Assembly: GCA_015069265.1 (NCBI GenBank)
Contig: SVIY01000008.1
Coordinates: 1 to 32,838, forward strand
From: Clostridiales bacterium
Lineage (GTDB): Bacteria; Bacillota; Clostridia; Christensenellales; Borkfalkiaceae
DNA: 32,838 bases
Direction: 5' to 3'
A program made the translations under genes and the position numbers. Shown here one piece after another: positions 8,685-17,452 of the stretch. The first letter of the stretch is position 1. The number at the start of each line of letters is the position of its first letter. The notes beneath the pieces are model-generated. The model searched no databases, was not told the origin of the DNA, and saw only the letters and a program-made list of their open reading frames with translations.

Positions 8685-9995
8685 ATGAAAAAACTTTTAG
8701 TTTCAATTTTAACAATTATGCTTGCTTTGTTTATGGCTTTTGGTATGACCGCTTGCGGTGATACAGGAAGCGATGACACCGACAAAGACGGTAACACTAT
8801 CGTAAAGATTATGTTCCACGTAGATAAATCTTCTACCGAGGGACAAGCGTATCAAAAGAGATTGAACGCGTTCAATGCTGCTTACAAAGACCAAAAAATC
8901 AAAGCGCAAGGCGTGTTTAAGGCTCGTACTGCCGGTGCTTCTGGTTACGAAACAGAACTTTTGAACAACCAAATTGAAGGCACTCTTGCAGATATCGTTA
9001 CTTTTGACGCTCCTAACACCGCTGCTTATGCAAAGTCAGGTTTGCTCTACGATATTTCTAGCTTGATTTCTCAAGAAGACCAAGCAAAGTTCTATTCGTT
9101 AAACAAATACGAAGGCAAATTGTACGGCTTGCCCATTCAAGAATCTAGCGCAGGATTCTATTACAACAAGAGAATTTTTGCTGCGGCTGGAATTAACGTA
9201 AGTGGTTATACCGCAGAAAATCCTTGGAACTTTGAGCAGTTCAAAGCTGTTTGTGCTCAATTAAAAGCACACGGAACAACTGCTGTAGATATGCGTATCG
9301 ACGCGGTTAAGGACGAAACTGCTCCTTATCTTTTGTATTCGTTTATTTATGCAGCAGGCGGAAGTTTTACCGATAGCACTGGATACACCGCTAACGGCTA
9401 CTACAACTCCGCTGCAACCGCAAGAGGTTTCCAATTCATTAAGGACTTGATTTCTGCAGGTTACACCTCTTATGAAATTGGTGCGACAGACTTCTTTACA
9501 GGTAAAGTTGGTATGTACTTGTCTTCTGGTTGGACAATTCCTGATTTGGACAACAAATATAAACAATACTTTGCATCTCGTGAGGATTGGGGTTTGCTTC
9601 CTTATCCCAAGGACGAAATTGCAGCAAGTGCAACGGGAAGCTGGTCTTATGCAATCACAAACAACCACCACACCGACAAAACGGCTATCGTTGAACTTCT
9701 TAAATGGATGACTTCTTCTGAAAGTTCAAAGGCAATAACCGATGCAACGGGTATGATTCCTGCTCGTAAAGACGTTAACAACAACTACGCTGCAGGCACT
9801 CCCGAATACACCTTGTTAAAACAGTTGGAACTTTCTGGTAGGGAACGTCCCGTAACCGTAGCTTATCCCACCTTCTCAACCACGTTTAACCAAGTAATTT
9901 CAGGTTTGGGTACTAGCGACGTAAATACTCTTTTAGCAACAGCAACCAACACATTGCAATTAGAAATGAACAAATTGCAAAATCTTCACGGCTAA
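8685..9995 (+). CDS. Sugar ABC transporter substrate-binding lipoprotein
   Basis: Extracellular solute-binding protein (family 1, MalE/UgpB-like), 436 residues. The signal peptide ends in the lipobox MTAC with Cys24 as the lipid-modified residue. The mature part shows the usual features, including a WNFEQFKAVC segment, GKVGMYLSSGW and a late Pro-rich hinge region. It should capture oligosaccharides released by the surface GH32 enzymes and pass them to the two permeases that follow. A hairpin at 10001-10016 just after its stop may raise the level of this gene relative to the permeases. The substrate is inferred as fructo-oligosaccharide from the operon only. Confidence 0.92.
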   Translation: MKKLLVSILTIMLALFMAFGMTACGDTGSDDTDKDGNTIVKIMFHVDKSSTEGQAYQKRLNAFNAAYKDQKIKAQGVFKARTAGASGYETELLNNQIEGTLADIVTFDAPNTAAYAKSGLLYDISSLISQEDQAKFYSLNKYEGKLYGLPIQESSAGFYYNKRIFAAAGINVSGYTAENPWNFEQFKAVCAQLKAHGTTAVDMRIDAVKDETAPYLLYSFIYAAGGSFTDSTGYTANGYYNSAATARGFQFIKDLISAGYTSYEIGATDFFTGKVGMYLSSGWTIPDLDNKYKQYFASREDWGLLPYPKDEIAASATGSWSYAITNNHHTDKTAIVELLKWMTSSESSKAITDATGMIPARKDVNNNYAAGTPEYTLLKQLELSGRERPVTVAYPTFSTTFNQVISGLGTSDVNTLLATATNTLQLEMNKLQNLHG

Positions 9996-10000
9996 AAAAC

Positions 10001-10016
10001 TGCCTTAAATAAGGCA
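10001..10016 (+). promoter_or_regulatory. Intercistronic hairpin after the binding-protein gene
   Basis: TGCCTT (10001-10006) pairs with AAGGCA (10011-10016) around an AAAT loop, six bases after the stop of the binding-protein gene and before the permease. It is short and followed by A rather than T, so it is not a normal terminator. Similar hairpins in other transporter operons stabilise the upstream message so that the binding protein exceeds the permeases; that role is inference here. Confidence 0.5.
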
Positions 10017-10033
10017 AAAAGATAGGCGGAAAA

Positions 10034-11008
10034 ATGTTAAAAACAACAATTACAATTTTAGCAGTATTTACAATCGCGTTTATAATCTTTGCCGTTTACG
10101 ACGGGATTACGGCAAAAAGACGAAAAGAAGTGTATCGCACCAAATCAACGATAACAGCATACTTAATGTTGTTGCCGGCGGTAAACCTAGCATTTATGTT
10201 TGTAATGCTTCCGATACTTTACTCGTTGGGATACGCCTTTACCGATTATTATTTGCTAAAACCCAATGAAATAAATATTGTATGGTTTGAAAACTTCAAG
10301 GACTTCTTTAGTGAACTTGCTACGAAAGGCACGCTCTACCACGCAATTAAGAACACTCTTATTTTCGTTGTAGGGGTAGTTCCTTTACAAATCGGACTAG
10401 CGCTTTTATTGTCCCTTTTCGTAAATCGTCCGGGCATAGGCAGTAAAATCTTTAAGGTTTGCTTCTTTGCCCCCGTAGTAATTTCTTTGAGTGTAACGTC
10501 ATTCTTGTGGTTACAAATACTAGCACCCGGAGAGAACGGTTTGTTGAACTCCTTACTAGGACTTTTTGGAATAGCTCCTCACGATTGGCTACGAGACCCA
10601 AGAACTGCAATGCCTTGCATCATAGTATTGAGTGCTTGGCAAGGATGTGGCTATCAAATGCTCATATTCTTATCGGGACTTTCAAACATCCGTAAAGAAC
10701 TGTACGAGGCGGCGTCTTTAGACGGGGCAAACCGCTTGCGCAAATTCAAGCTTGTAACTTGGCCGGGATTGCGCTCAACGTTCGTTTACATAATCATTAC
10801 GGTGTTTATCGGAGCGTGCAGAATTTTGACACAACCTATGTTAATGACGGGTTATCAAGACCATACGGTAACACTTTCGTACTATATGTACCAACAAGGT
10901 TATACTTTCCGTTGGGTAGGTTATTCTTCGGCGGTTGCGCTGATTATGACAATATTCATCGGTGGAATAACTCTTATTCAACGCAGGATGTTTAGGGAGA
11001 AAAAGTAA
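10034..11008 (+). CDS. Sugar ABC transporter permease 1 (MalF/UgpA type)
   Basis: Inner-membrane subunit of a carbohydrate ABC importer (CUT1 type), 324 residues. The EAA loop reads EAASLDGAN at about 225-233, followed by FKLVTWPGL; this is the contact site for the ATPase. Hydrophobic segments fit six core membrane helices plus an extra one at residues 3-22, and a basic stretch (AKRRKEVYRTK) precedes the core. It pairs with the permease at 11010. The start has AGGCGG at 10024-10029. The assigned substrate, fructo-oligosaccharide, comes from context. Confidence 0.93.
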   Translation: MLKTTITILAVFTIAFIIFAVYDGITAKRRKEVYRTKSTITAYLMLLPAVNLAFMFVMLPILYSLGYAFTDYYLLKPNEINIVWFENFKDFFSELATKGTLYHAIKNTLIFVVGVVPLQIGLALLLSLFVNRPGIGSKIFKVCFFAPVVISLSVTSFLWLQILAPGENGLLNSLLGLFGIAPHDWLRDPRTAMPCIIVLSAWQGCGYQMLIFLSGLSNIRKELYEAASLDGANRLRKFKLVTWPGLRSTFVYIIITVFIGACRILTQPMLMTGYQDHTVTLSYYMYQQGYTFRWVGYSSAVALIMTIFIGGITLIQRRMFREKK

Positions 11009-11009
11009 T

Positions 11010-11930
11010 ATGGATAAAAATTTAGTTAAACTTTTACCAAATTTTAGACCTAATAAAAAGCCTGCCAAAAAAACGGTTAAAGAAATAGTTTATCACATAG
11101 TGGGAATCGTGCTTTCATTAATATTCTTGTTCCCGATAATATATATGATTGCAACTTCAACCAAAAGCGAATCAGCGTACGCTGCAAGCGTGGGCAGTTT
11201 GAAGATGTTCCTTCCGGACTTTGCAAACATTGGAACTATGTTTAGTAACTATAAAAGCGTTTTAGTCAACTACGATATATGGAAATACGCATTAAACAGC
11301 TTTATTTATGCGGCTATAGTTATCGTATTGAACGTTTTAATTAACGGGCTTGCAGGCTACGTTATGGCAAAACTTCGTTTCCCAGGGAAAAGGCTATTGT
11401 CTTTCTTGATTATATTCTTAATAGTCGTTCCTGTAGAAACTTCGATTATACCGCTTTATTCAATCGTAAAAATAATGCTAGGCCTAAAGAAAGGAATGAC
11501 CGTAATCGGTGTAATTTTACCTGCAGCCATAAGCATATTCAACATATTCTTGTTTACTCAATTCTTTGAGGGTATTCCAAAAGAATACGAAGAGGCGGCA
11601 AGAATAGACGGCGCGACGACGATGGGTGTTTTCGCAAAGGTAATAATGCCCTTATCCAAGCCTATAATAGCGACGGTTGCCGTGTTCTGCTTTATAGGTG
11701 TTTGGAACGACTATCTCTGGCCGTCAATGATACTTCCCTCGGTAGACGACGGTTCGTGGCCGTTACTGCCAATTCAAACGGCGCTAATGTCTATCCAAAG
11801 CATAGAGGGAATAACGACGGGTGAAATTATGGCGTCGCTTATCATAACGAGTATCCCGATATTTATTATTTACGTTGCGGCGCAAAAATATATCGTACAA
11901 GGTTTCGGCACTGCTGGACTTAAGATGTAA
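11010..11930 (+). CDS. Sugar ABC transporter permease 2 (MalG/UgpE type)
   Basis: Second membrane subunit of the importer, 306 residues. The EAA motif EAARIDGAT (about 195-203) followed by VIMPLSKPII is clear. Hydrophobic stretches fit six membrane helices, and the C-terminus ends in the common form QKYIVQGFGTAGLKM, typical of MalG-like proteins. It starts one base after the stop of permease 1 with a GGGAGA ribosome site inside that gene, so the two are translated together. The matching ATPase is encoded at the operon start rather than next to the permeases. Confidence 0.94.
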   Translation: MDKNLVKLLPNFRPNKKPAKKTVKEIVYHIVGIVLSLIFLFPIIYMIATSTKSESAYAASVGSLKMFLPDFANIGTMFSNYKSVLVNYDIWKYALNSFIYAAIVIVLNVLINGLAGYVMAKLRFPGKRLLSFLIIFLIVVPVETSIIPLYSIVKIMLGLKKGMTVIGVILPAAISIFNIFLFTQFFEGIPKEYEEAARIDGATTMGVFAKVIMPLSKPIIATVAVFCFIGVWNDYLWPSMILPSVDDGSWPLLPIQTALMSIQSIEGITTGEIMASLIITSIPIFIIYVAAQKYIVQGFGTAGLKM

Positions 11931-11942
11931 GAGGAAAGAAAT

Positions 11943-14441
11943 ATGAAATTCAAAAAAATTATAGCGTTAATAACAGGAAGTGTTTTACTTTTTGGTTTGT
12001 TGGGCGGAGGCTGTGGCACTCCGAATGACGAAAAGGAAGAAAGCACTCTCGCACTACACTATTCTTTGGACGAAACTTCGGGAAGTTTGGCAAAAGAATC
12101 GGTTAGCAACACAGATTACACTATAAACTACGTGTTCAACCAATCAAATGCTGATACACTTTTCAAAGAACCTAACGACCCACTTCGTAGAAAGGGTGTA
12201 AAGGGCAATGCTCTTTATATGGACGGATTTTCTAACAATATCGTCAACAAAGATTTTAAGGCACCTAGCTCGGCTATCACAATGTCGGCTTGGGTTGCAC
12301 CGAGAGTTTTTGAAAATATCGTTTACTATGACGGTGCTTCAGATGCGGCAGGACATACTCGTTTAACTTCTATTATCAACAAGGGTGATATAGAAATGGG
12401 CGAAGGCTTCTTGCTAGGCTACGGAAGATTAGGACTTTGGGGTGTTCAACTCGCTCTTTATAACGAAGAGACGGGCGAAGACGTTGTGGTAGGTTTTTAC
12501 GACCCTATCAACACCTTACCCTTATACGAATGGTCGCACGTAGCAATCACTTTTGACGGAGAAAGAGGATATATCGCTTTGTTCTTCAACGGTCAAAAGT
12601 CTTACGAAGCGTTGATTCCCGACCTTCAAGCGACAAGTATCATACCTACCGAAGAACCTTTGCGCATAGGTTGTTACGTTAACCCGCAAATTGAATTCGG
12701 TATTAAAAGACAAATGATATCTGGGCTTTTAGACGAAGTAAAAATTTACTCGTCAGCTCTTACTCCAAAAGAGGTTTTGGACGTTTATAACGATACCGAT
12801 TACAATGGAGAGCACCCCGAACTCGACTGGAAAGATATCGCGTTAGATTCTTCAGTTTATGCGGGGGACCGTTATCGTCCGCAATATCACGCGCTTCCTC
12901 CTGCAGTATGGATGAACGAACCTCACTCGCCTTTCTATTATAAAGGTATGTACCACGTGTTCTATCAACATAACCCAGCAGGACCGTATTGGTCACAAAT
13001 TCGTTGGGGACACTTGGTAAGTGAAGATATGGTACATTGGGTAGCGGTTAAAGATGCGGTTGTTCCCACGGCAGGTATTTGCCCTGAAGGTATTTGGACG
13101 GGTGGCGCATGTATCGGTCCGGACGGAACGCCTTGGCTAGTTATAACGGCAGGTACGAACACGACCACTTGGACGGGACAGAACGTTGCGTTTGCTCACG
13201 CAGCAGACCCTACAGACCCCTATCTATCCGAATGGATTATAGAAGACAAATTGGTAATCACTCAACCTAGCGACGACACGCAGGGAGAAAGAGAACAATT
13301 CCGTGACCCGTTCGTTTGGTTTGACGACGGTGTGTACTATATGATGGTTTCAACCTCTATCCCTGGTGCGGGTGGCTCTGCGGTTATCTACACCTCGGAA
13401 AATATGAGAGAGTGGACGCATAGAGGATACATTTACCAATGCGATTACAATCGTTATCCCGAACAAGGCGCTCACTGGGAATGCGTAGTTATGCTACCTA
13501 TTTCCACCAAAGACGGCTCTCAAACAAAGTATGTCTTGTTCGACTGTCCTCAATATACTGTAGACGGATATATCGTTGATTGCTATTATTGGATAGGAAC
13601 TTTCGATAAAAACACTTGCAGATTTATTGCAGATGATGATAGACCTAAACTTTTTGATTTAGGTAGAGGCGTTTATACAGGTCAAAACGGATACTGCTTC
13701 TTAACCGAAGAAGATATCGCAAATGGCAAGACCAAGTATGAACAAGGCAGAACGGTAATTTATTCAATCGCGCAAGGTAAGGACGCAGGTACTGCTCAAA
13801 ACTACACGGCAGGCTGGGCGCACAACTTTGCAATTCCGCTTGAATTGTGGCTTTCTGACGATGGAAGAGAAATTATTAGAGAACCTATCAAAGAGATAGA
13901 GTCTTTAAGAATGGAAACATTATACGAATATAAGGGCGAGGGCAAAACGGCAAGCGAAGTCAATGCAGAAATAGCTTCTATTCGTGGCGATACGTTAGAA
14001 ATTAGAGCAAAGATTAAACTCGCTCCGACTGCTCCTGATTATTCTAGTGGATTCTACGTTAGATACAATCCTAACGTTGTAAACAACCAAACTGAAAGAA
14101 CTGAAATCGTATTCTCTAACGGTGGCGTGTTCATTGATAGAAATAAATCATCTTTACTTGATTACGTCAATAGACAACCAAGTTTAACTTGGGATAGAGT
14201 TAAGAACGAGTATGAAGTTATAATCTTGTTAGACCGTTCAATGTTAGAAGTTTACGTAGACGGGCTAATGAGTTTCACGACAAGAATTTATCCCAAATAC
14301 GGTGATTCCGATTATTTGAGAGTATTCGACAACAATGCAAACATCAAGTTTACCGAACTTACTATTTACCGTATGGGAAGTGCGTATAGTGACGAGCTAG
14401 TTCCTCCTTATTACGGAAACGTTGGTAATCTTGGAGAGTAG
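11943..14441 (+). CDS. GH32 lipoprotein with N-terminal LamG domain and Glu at the nucleophile site
   Basis: Cell-surface fructan-active enzyme, 832 residues. The signal peptide ends at GGGC with Cys24, a somewhat atypical lipobox. Residues about 36-275 form a concanavalin-like LamG domain. The GH32 propeller then begins at WMNEPHS (323-329): the Asp that acts as nucleophile in WMNDPNG enzymes is Glu326 here, and Asn-Gly becomes His-Ser. The other two catalytic motifs are intact, Asp455 in RDP and Glu513 in EC. A C-terminal beta-sandwich holds EVYVDG (the usual EIFVNDG-type segment). The intact fold and remaining catalytic residues argue that it is active or binds substrate, possibly with different specificity from the first GH32. 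GH32 membership is firm; the substrate is inferred. Confidence 0.88.
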   Translation: MKFKKIIALITGSVLLFGLLGGGCGTPNDEKEESTLALHYSLDETSGSLAKESVSNTDYTINYVFNQSNADTLFKEPNDPLRRKGVKGNALYMDGFSNNIVNKDFKAPSSAITMSAWVAPRVFENIVYYDGASDAAGHTRLTSIINKGDIEMGEGFLLGYGRLGLWGVQLALYNEETGEDVVVGFYDPINTLPLYEWSHVAITFDGERGYIALFFNGQKSYEALIPDLQATSIIPTEEPLRIGCYVNPQIEFGIKRQMISGLLDEVKIYSSALTPKEVLDVYNDTDYNGEHPELDWKDIALDSSVYAGDRYRPQYHALPPAVWMNEPHSPFYYKGMYHVFYQHNPAGPYWSQIRWGHLVSEDMVHWVAVKDAVVPTAGICPEGIWTGGACIGPDGTPWLVITAGTNTTTWTGQNVAFAHAADPTDPYLSEWIIEDKLVITQPSDDTQGEREQFRDPFVWFDDGVYYMMVSTSIPGAGGSAVIYTSENMREWTHRGYIYQCDYNRYPEQGAHWECVVMLPISTKDGSQTKYVLFDCPQYTVDGYIVDCYYWIGTFDKNTCRFIADDDRPKLFDLGRGVYTGQNGYCFLTEEDIANGKTKYEQGRTVIYSIAQGKDAGTAQNYTAGWAHNFAIPLELWLSDDGREIIREPIKEIESLRMETLYEYKGEGKTASEVNAEIASIRGDTLEIRAKIKLAPTAPDYSSGFYVRYNPNVVNNQTERTEIVFSNGGVFIDRNKSSLLDYVNRQPSLTWDRVKNEYEVIILLDRSMLEVYVDGLMSFTTRIYPKYGDSDYLRVFDNNANIKFTELTIYRMGSAYSDELVPPYYGNVGNLGE

Positions 14442-14450
14442 GAGGGTAAT

Positions 14451-16931
14451 ATGCGTAAAAAATTAATAGCAATTTTAAGTTTATTGTGCCTGCTCTTTTT
14501 AAGCTTTGGCGTAATAAGTTGTGGAGAACAGCCGAGCACAAAAGGTGCTGATAGCATACTTAACGGTGGCTTTGAAACCGCTGACCTTTCGGGTTGGACG
14601 GTTGAATACGGCGACGCGTTCAACGACGATTGCGTTGCCTCTGCAAAGACGTTTACCTTTGCCGACGACACGAACAACAACCAACTCTCCATTAACCAAA
14701 CGGGAAATTGGTATTTGACGGGCAAAGGATATCACGGCAAATTCTCTGGTGCAAGAAAGGGTGCTATTCGTTCAACCAACTTCGTTATTCCCGAAGACGG
14801 TGTGGTAAGCTTAAAGCTTGCCGGCGGTGCATTGACGATAGGAAAGGGCACCGGTGCTCCTAAAAAAGCAAGAGAAAAACTCTGCTACGTTGGTTTCTAT
14901 ACCGTAGAGGATGACCAACTCATAGCAATGCAAACAAACGAGTACTTTTTAGAACATACTGAAAGTTACGTAATGCCGAATAGATACGCTGCCGGCGTAT
15001 ACAATACCGACAACTTCTATGAGTATATTCTTGATTTGTCAGAATACAAAAACCAAGAAGCATACATTAGAATCGTTGATAACGACGACAGTTGGTATTA
15101 CGGATATTTCGCAGTAGACGATATTAAGTTTGGCGAATACGCAGATTCTCAAGACGAAGGTGCATTCTTCACAAAGACTGTTTCTTACGAAACTGAAGCG
15201 CAAGCTCCTTCTAAATACGAAATCAAAAACGGCGGTTTTGAAACAGGCTCTCTTGCCGGTTGGACTATCGTTGAGGGCGAAGCGTTCTCTAACGAGGGAG
15301 TTAACACCGAATCGGTTTGGTGGAACGAAAACATTCCTTATCATAGAGACGGAAATTACCACTACGGAAAATATATGCCGTCTGCAAAGGGAGTATTGAG
15401 ATCTTCGGAATTTGAACTCGGTGGAACGGGTTACGTTACCTATAAACTTGGCGGTTGTGCTGACCAAAGCAAAACCTACATTAGATTTATGGTTACGCGT
15501 GACGGGGTAGCCGAAGAAGTTGCAAGATACTCTAACTTTAAGTATTGGAACTTCCAATTCCCGTACGCTCAAAACGGAATGAGACTTCTAAACCTTGTTC
15601 AGTACTACGCAGACTTATCTGCATATATCGGCGAAACTATGTATATTGAAGTTATCGACAATAACGATTCTTCGGACGAGCTTGGCTGTATAGTATTAGA
15701 TAGCGTTCAAACGTATTGGGAAGAAAAACCGTTATGGATTGACAGCGAATCATTTTTAGCAACTTATGATTCTGATATTATGTTAGAGAGCGAATATCAG
15801 ATAACCAACGGTGGCTTTGAAACGGGCGATTTAACCGGTTGGACCGAGGGCGGTCAAAAAATCGGTAAGGTTACCAACGCTTCTGGTTGGTGGCACGAAA
15901 ATTTCCCGTACAATAAAAAAGGACAATTCTTGTTCTCTGGTATTGTAGATGAGGGCGCTGGTGTATTAGAATCTAATAAAGGCACGCTCACGAGTTCTGC
16001 CTTTACGGTTGGCGGAAGCGGTTATATAACCTATCTTTTAGGTGGTGGCGGTAATCCATTAGAATGTTACGTTTCGATTATTGACGCAACTACCGAGGAA
16101 GAAGTAGCAAGATTTGGCAATAGATGGTTTAGCGACTTGGGAACAGGTCTTATAAATAGCGGAAGCAATCTTGCAAACATGGTATTGTACAAGGCAGACC
16201 TAACGGAGTTTATGGGAAGAACCTTAAAAATCCGCTTGGTTGACAATGCAACTAACAACTGGGGACTTTTGACAGCCGATAGTTTCGTTACCTACTATAA
16301 GAGCGAAGTCGGTGTTCCCACAAAAGCAAAATTGGCAGTAGATATTAAACCCGAACCCAAGCCTGACACAGTGCTCGGCGAAAACAATGCTTATCAAGTT
16401 CTTAACGGTGACTTTGAAACGGGTGATTTGACCGGCTGGACGTTGGCTAAAACTTCTGGCGAAACGGAAATCGGTTACCTTTCAGGACAAGACGTTTTCT
16501 GGAAGAACGCAAACAAACCCTATAACAAAGACGGAAGTTATTTGTTCACGGGTATTGAGGACGTTATGGGCTCTATGGAATTTGCAAAGGGCACGCTAAC
16601 GAGCTCCAATTTCACGGTAGGCGGAATTGGTATTATTACCTTTAAGCTTGGCGGCGGATATAACGAAAATTGTTATATTGAAATAGTTAGTGCAGAAAAC
16701 GACGTTGTACTAGCAAAATATCACAACGACAACACCGATAATAACGAAGGATATATGTTCCAATATAAAGCAGACCTAACCGAGTTTATGGGACAAGAAG
16801 TTTATATTAGAATAGTAGACAATGCCGAAAATAGTTGGGGTTGTTTGGCTGTAGATAGTTTTATAACTTACTATGAATCTAGCGAGAATTTGCCACAGGC
16901 AATTCTCGCAGAAAATAAATTAGAAAAATAA
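14451..16931 (+). CDS. Surface lipoprotein of four NGGFE-type binding-like modules
   Basis: Non-catalytic lipoprotein of 826 residues. The signal peptide ends at VISC with Cys24. The rest is four related modules of about 170-200 residues, starting near 36, 257, 449 and 648. Each opens with an NGGFETGDLTGWT-type motif, has a middle LTSSxFTVGGxGYITxxLGG segment, then a YKADLTEFMG segment, and closes with DNxxxxWGxxxxDSFxTYY. The pattern suggests a jelly-roll beta-sandwich like those of carbohydrate-binding modules with an N-terminal NGGFE start. I cannot name the family. No glycosidase catalytic motif was seen. Its place between two surface GH32 genes suggests a fructan-holding protein. The start has GGAGG at 14441-14445, overlapping the previous stop codon. 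Related modules recur in the protein at 17453-20998. Confidence 0.85.
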   Translation: MRKKLIAILSLLCLLFLSFGVISCGEQPSTKGADSILNGGFETADLSGWTVEYGDAFNDDCVASAKTFTFADDTNNNQLSINQTGNWYLTGKGYHGKFSGARKGAIRSTNFVIPEDGVVSLKLAGGALTIGKGTGAPKKAREKLCYVGFYTVEDDQLIAMQTNEYFLEHTESYVMPNRYAAGVYNTDNFYEYILDLSEYKNQEAYIRIVDNDDSWYYGYFAVDDIKFGEYADSQDEGAFFTKTVSYETEAQAPSKYEIKNGGFETGSLAGWTIVEGEAFSNEGVNTESVWWNENIPYHRDGNYHYGKYMPSAKGVLRSSEFELGGTGYVTYKLGGCADQSKTYIRFMVTRDGVAEEVARYSNFKYWNFQFPYAQNGMRLLNLVQYYADLSAYIGETMYIEVIDNNDSSDELGCIVLDSVQTYWEEKPLWIDSESFLATYDSDIMLESEYQITNGGFETGDLTGWTEGGQKIGKVTNASGWWHENFPYNKKGQFLFSGIVDEGAGVLESNKGTLTSSAFTVGGSGYITYLLGGGGNPLECYVSIIDATTEEEVARFGNRWFSDLGTGLINSGSNLANMVLYKADLTEFMGRTLKIRLVDNATNNWGLLTADSFVTYYKSEVGVPTKAKLAVDIKPEPKPDTVLGENNAYQVLNGDFETGDLTGWTLAKTSGETEIGYLSGQDVFWKNANKPYNKDGSYLFTGIEDVMGSMEFAKGTLTSSNFTVGGIGIITFKLGGGYNENCYIEIVSAENDVVLAKYHNDNTDNNEGYMFQYKADLTEFMGQEVYIRIVDNAENSWGCLAVDSFITYYESSENLPQAILAENKLEK

Positions 16932-16947
16932 AAAAGGAGGATAGAAA

Positions 16948-17124
16948 ATGGTAAAGGATATTGGATATGCATTAGAGTCTGCCACTACCAAATCGAAAAA
17001 ACCCTACGAGCCTTTGAAATTTGAAATGAACGTTTTTGGCGAAGACGTGATTTTAGCATCAAATTTTGAAACTAAAGGAATGTATGGCGATGATTGGATC
17101 ATTTTCGATGACAAGCTTTTATGA
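16948..17124 (+). CDS. Small protein, 58 aa, unknown function
   Basis: An open frame of 58 residues with a near-perfect ribosome site, AAGGAGG at 16934-16940, seven bases before the ATG. Its stop TGA overlaps the ATG of the next gene (ATGA, 17121-17124), a typical coupling arrangement. The protein is acidic-aromatic toward its end (GDDWIIFDDKLL), has no signal peptide, no Cys and no membrane segment, and I do not recognise it. The strong start and overlap support real translation. It could be a functional cytosolic small protein or serve mainly to couple translation of the following lipoprotein, which has no clear ribosome site of its own. Confidence 0.7.
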   Translation: MVKDIGYALESATTKSKKPYEPLKFEMNVFGEDVILASNFETKGMYGDDWIIFDDKLL

Positions 17125-17423
17125 TTAAAAAAAGAATACTGGCTCTAATAGTCGCAATATTTGTGCTTGTTTGTTCAGCCTGTGTGCTTACTGCGTGTGG
17201 CGAGGACGACAATTCGGGCAACCAAGATACAGTGCAAACGCCTGTTGAACCTGAAAACCCAGGTGGTCCCGAAGACCCCGTTGAACCGGAAACACCTGTT
17301 GAGCCGGAGACTCCGAACGAACCAGAAGAACCCGACGAGCCCGAAGATGAGGGCGGAGACGGAAAGTTTAACGGCAACTTGCCGGGTAAACCTAACAGAG
17401 AAGATTCATACGAGGCCAAATAA
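17121..17423 (+). CDS. Small Pro/Glu-rich lipoprotein, 100 aa
   Basis: The signal peptide ends in the lipobox LTAC with Cys26. The mature 75 residues are almost entirely a Pro-Glu repeat of the form PVEPExPxEP, ending in a short Gly/Asn/Lys tail (KFNGNLPGKP). There is no globular domain. Such regions usually form stiff, extended spacers through the cell wall, so this looks like a lipid-anchored stalk without an attached head. The start overlaps the stop of the 58-residue gene, and no ribosome site precedes it, so translation likely depends on that gene. Function is unknown; a partner or spacer for the module-bearing surface proteins on either side is a guess. Confidence 0.8.
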   Translation: MIKKRILALIVAIFVLVCSACVLTACGEDDNSGNQDTVQTPVEPENPGGPEDPVEPETPVEPETPNEPEEPDEPEDEGGDGKFNGNLPGKPNREDSYEAK

Positions 17424-17452
17424 TTAAAAAATAAAAAGAAGGCAAAAGGAAG

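Noticed and set aside
15039..15572. 177-residue minus-strand frame inside the 826-residue lipoprotein gene
   Set aside because: It mirrors the repeated module on the sense strand and shows no domain.
17121..17423. Minus-strand Ser/Gly/Pro-rich frame resembling a collagen-like repeat
   Set aside because: It is the reverse complement of the Pro/Glu repeat of the lipoprotein and lacks start signals.
17161..17427. 88-residue frame overlapping the Pro/Glu lipoprotein in another frame
   Set aside because: The in-frame lipoprotein has a clear signal peptide and lipobox, while this frame has neither and arises from the repetitive Pro-Glu codons.
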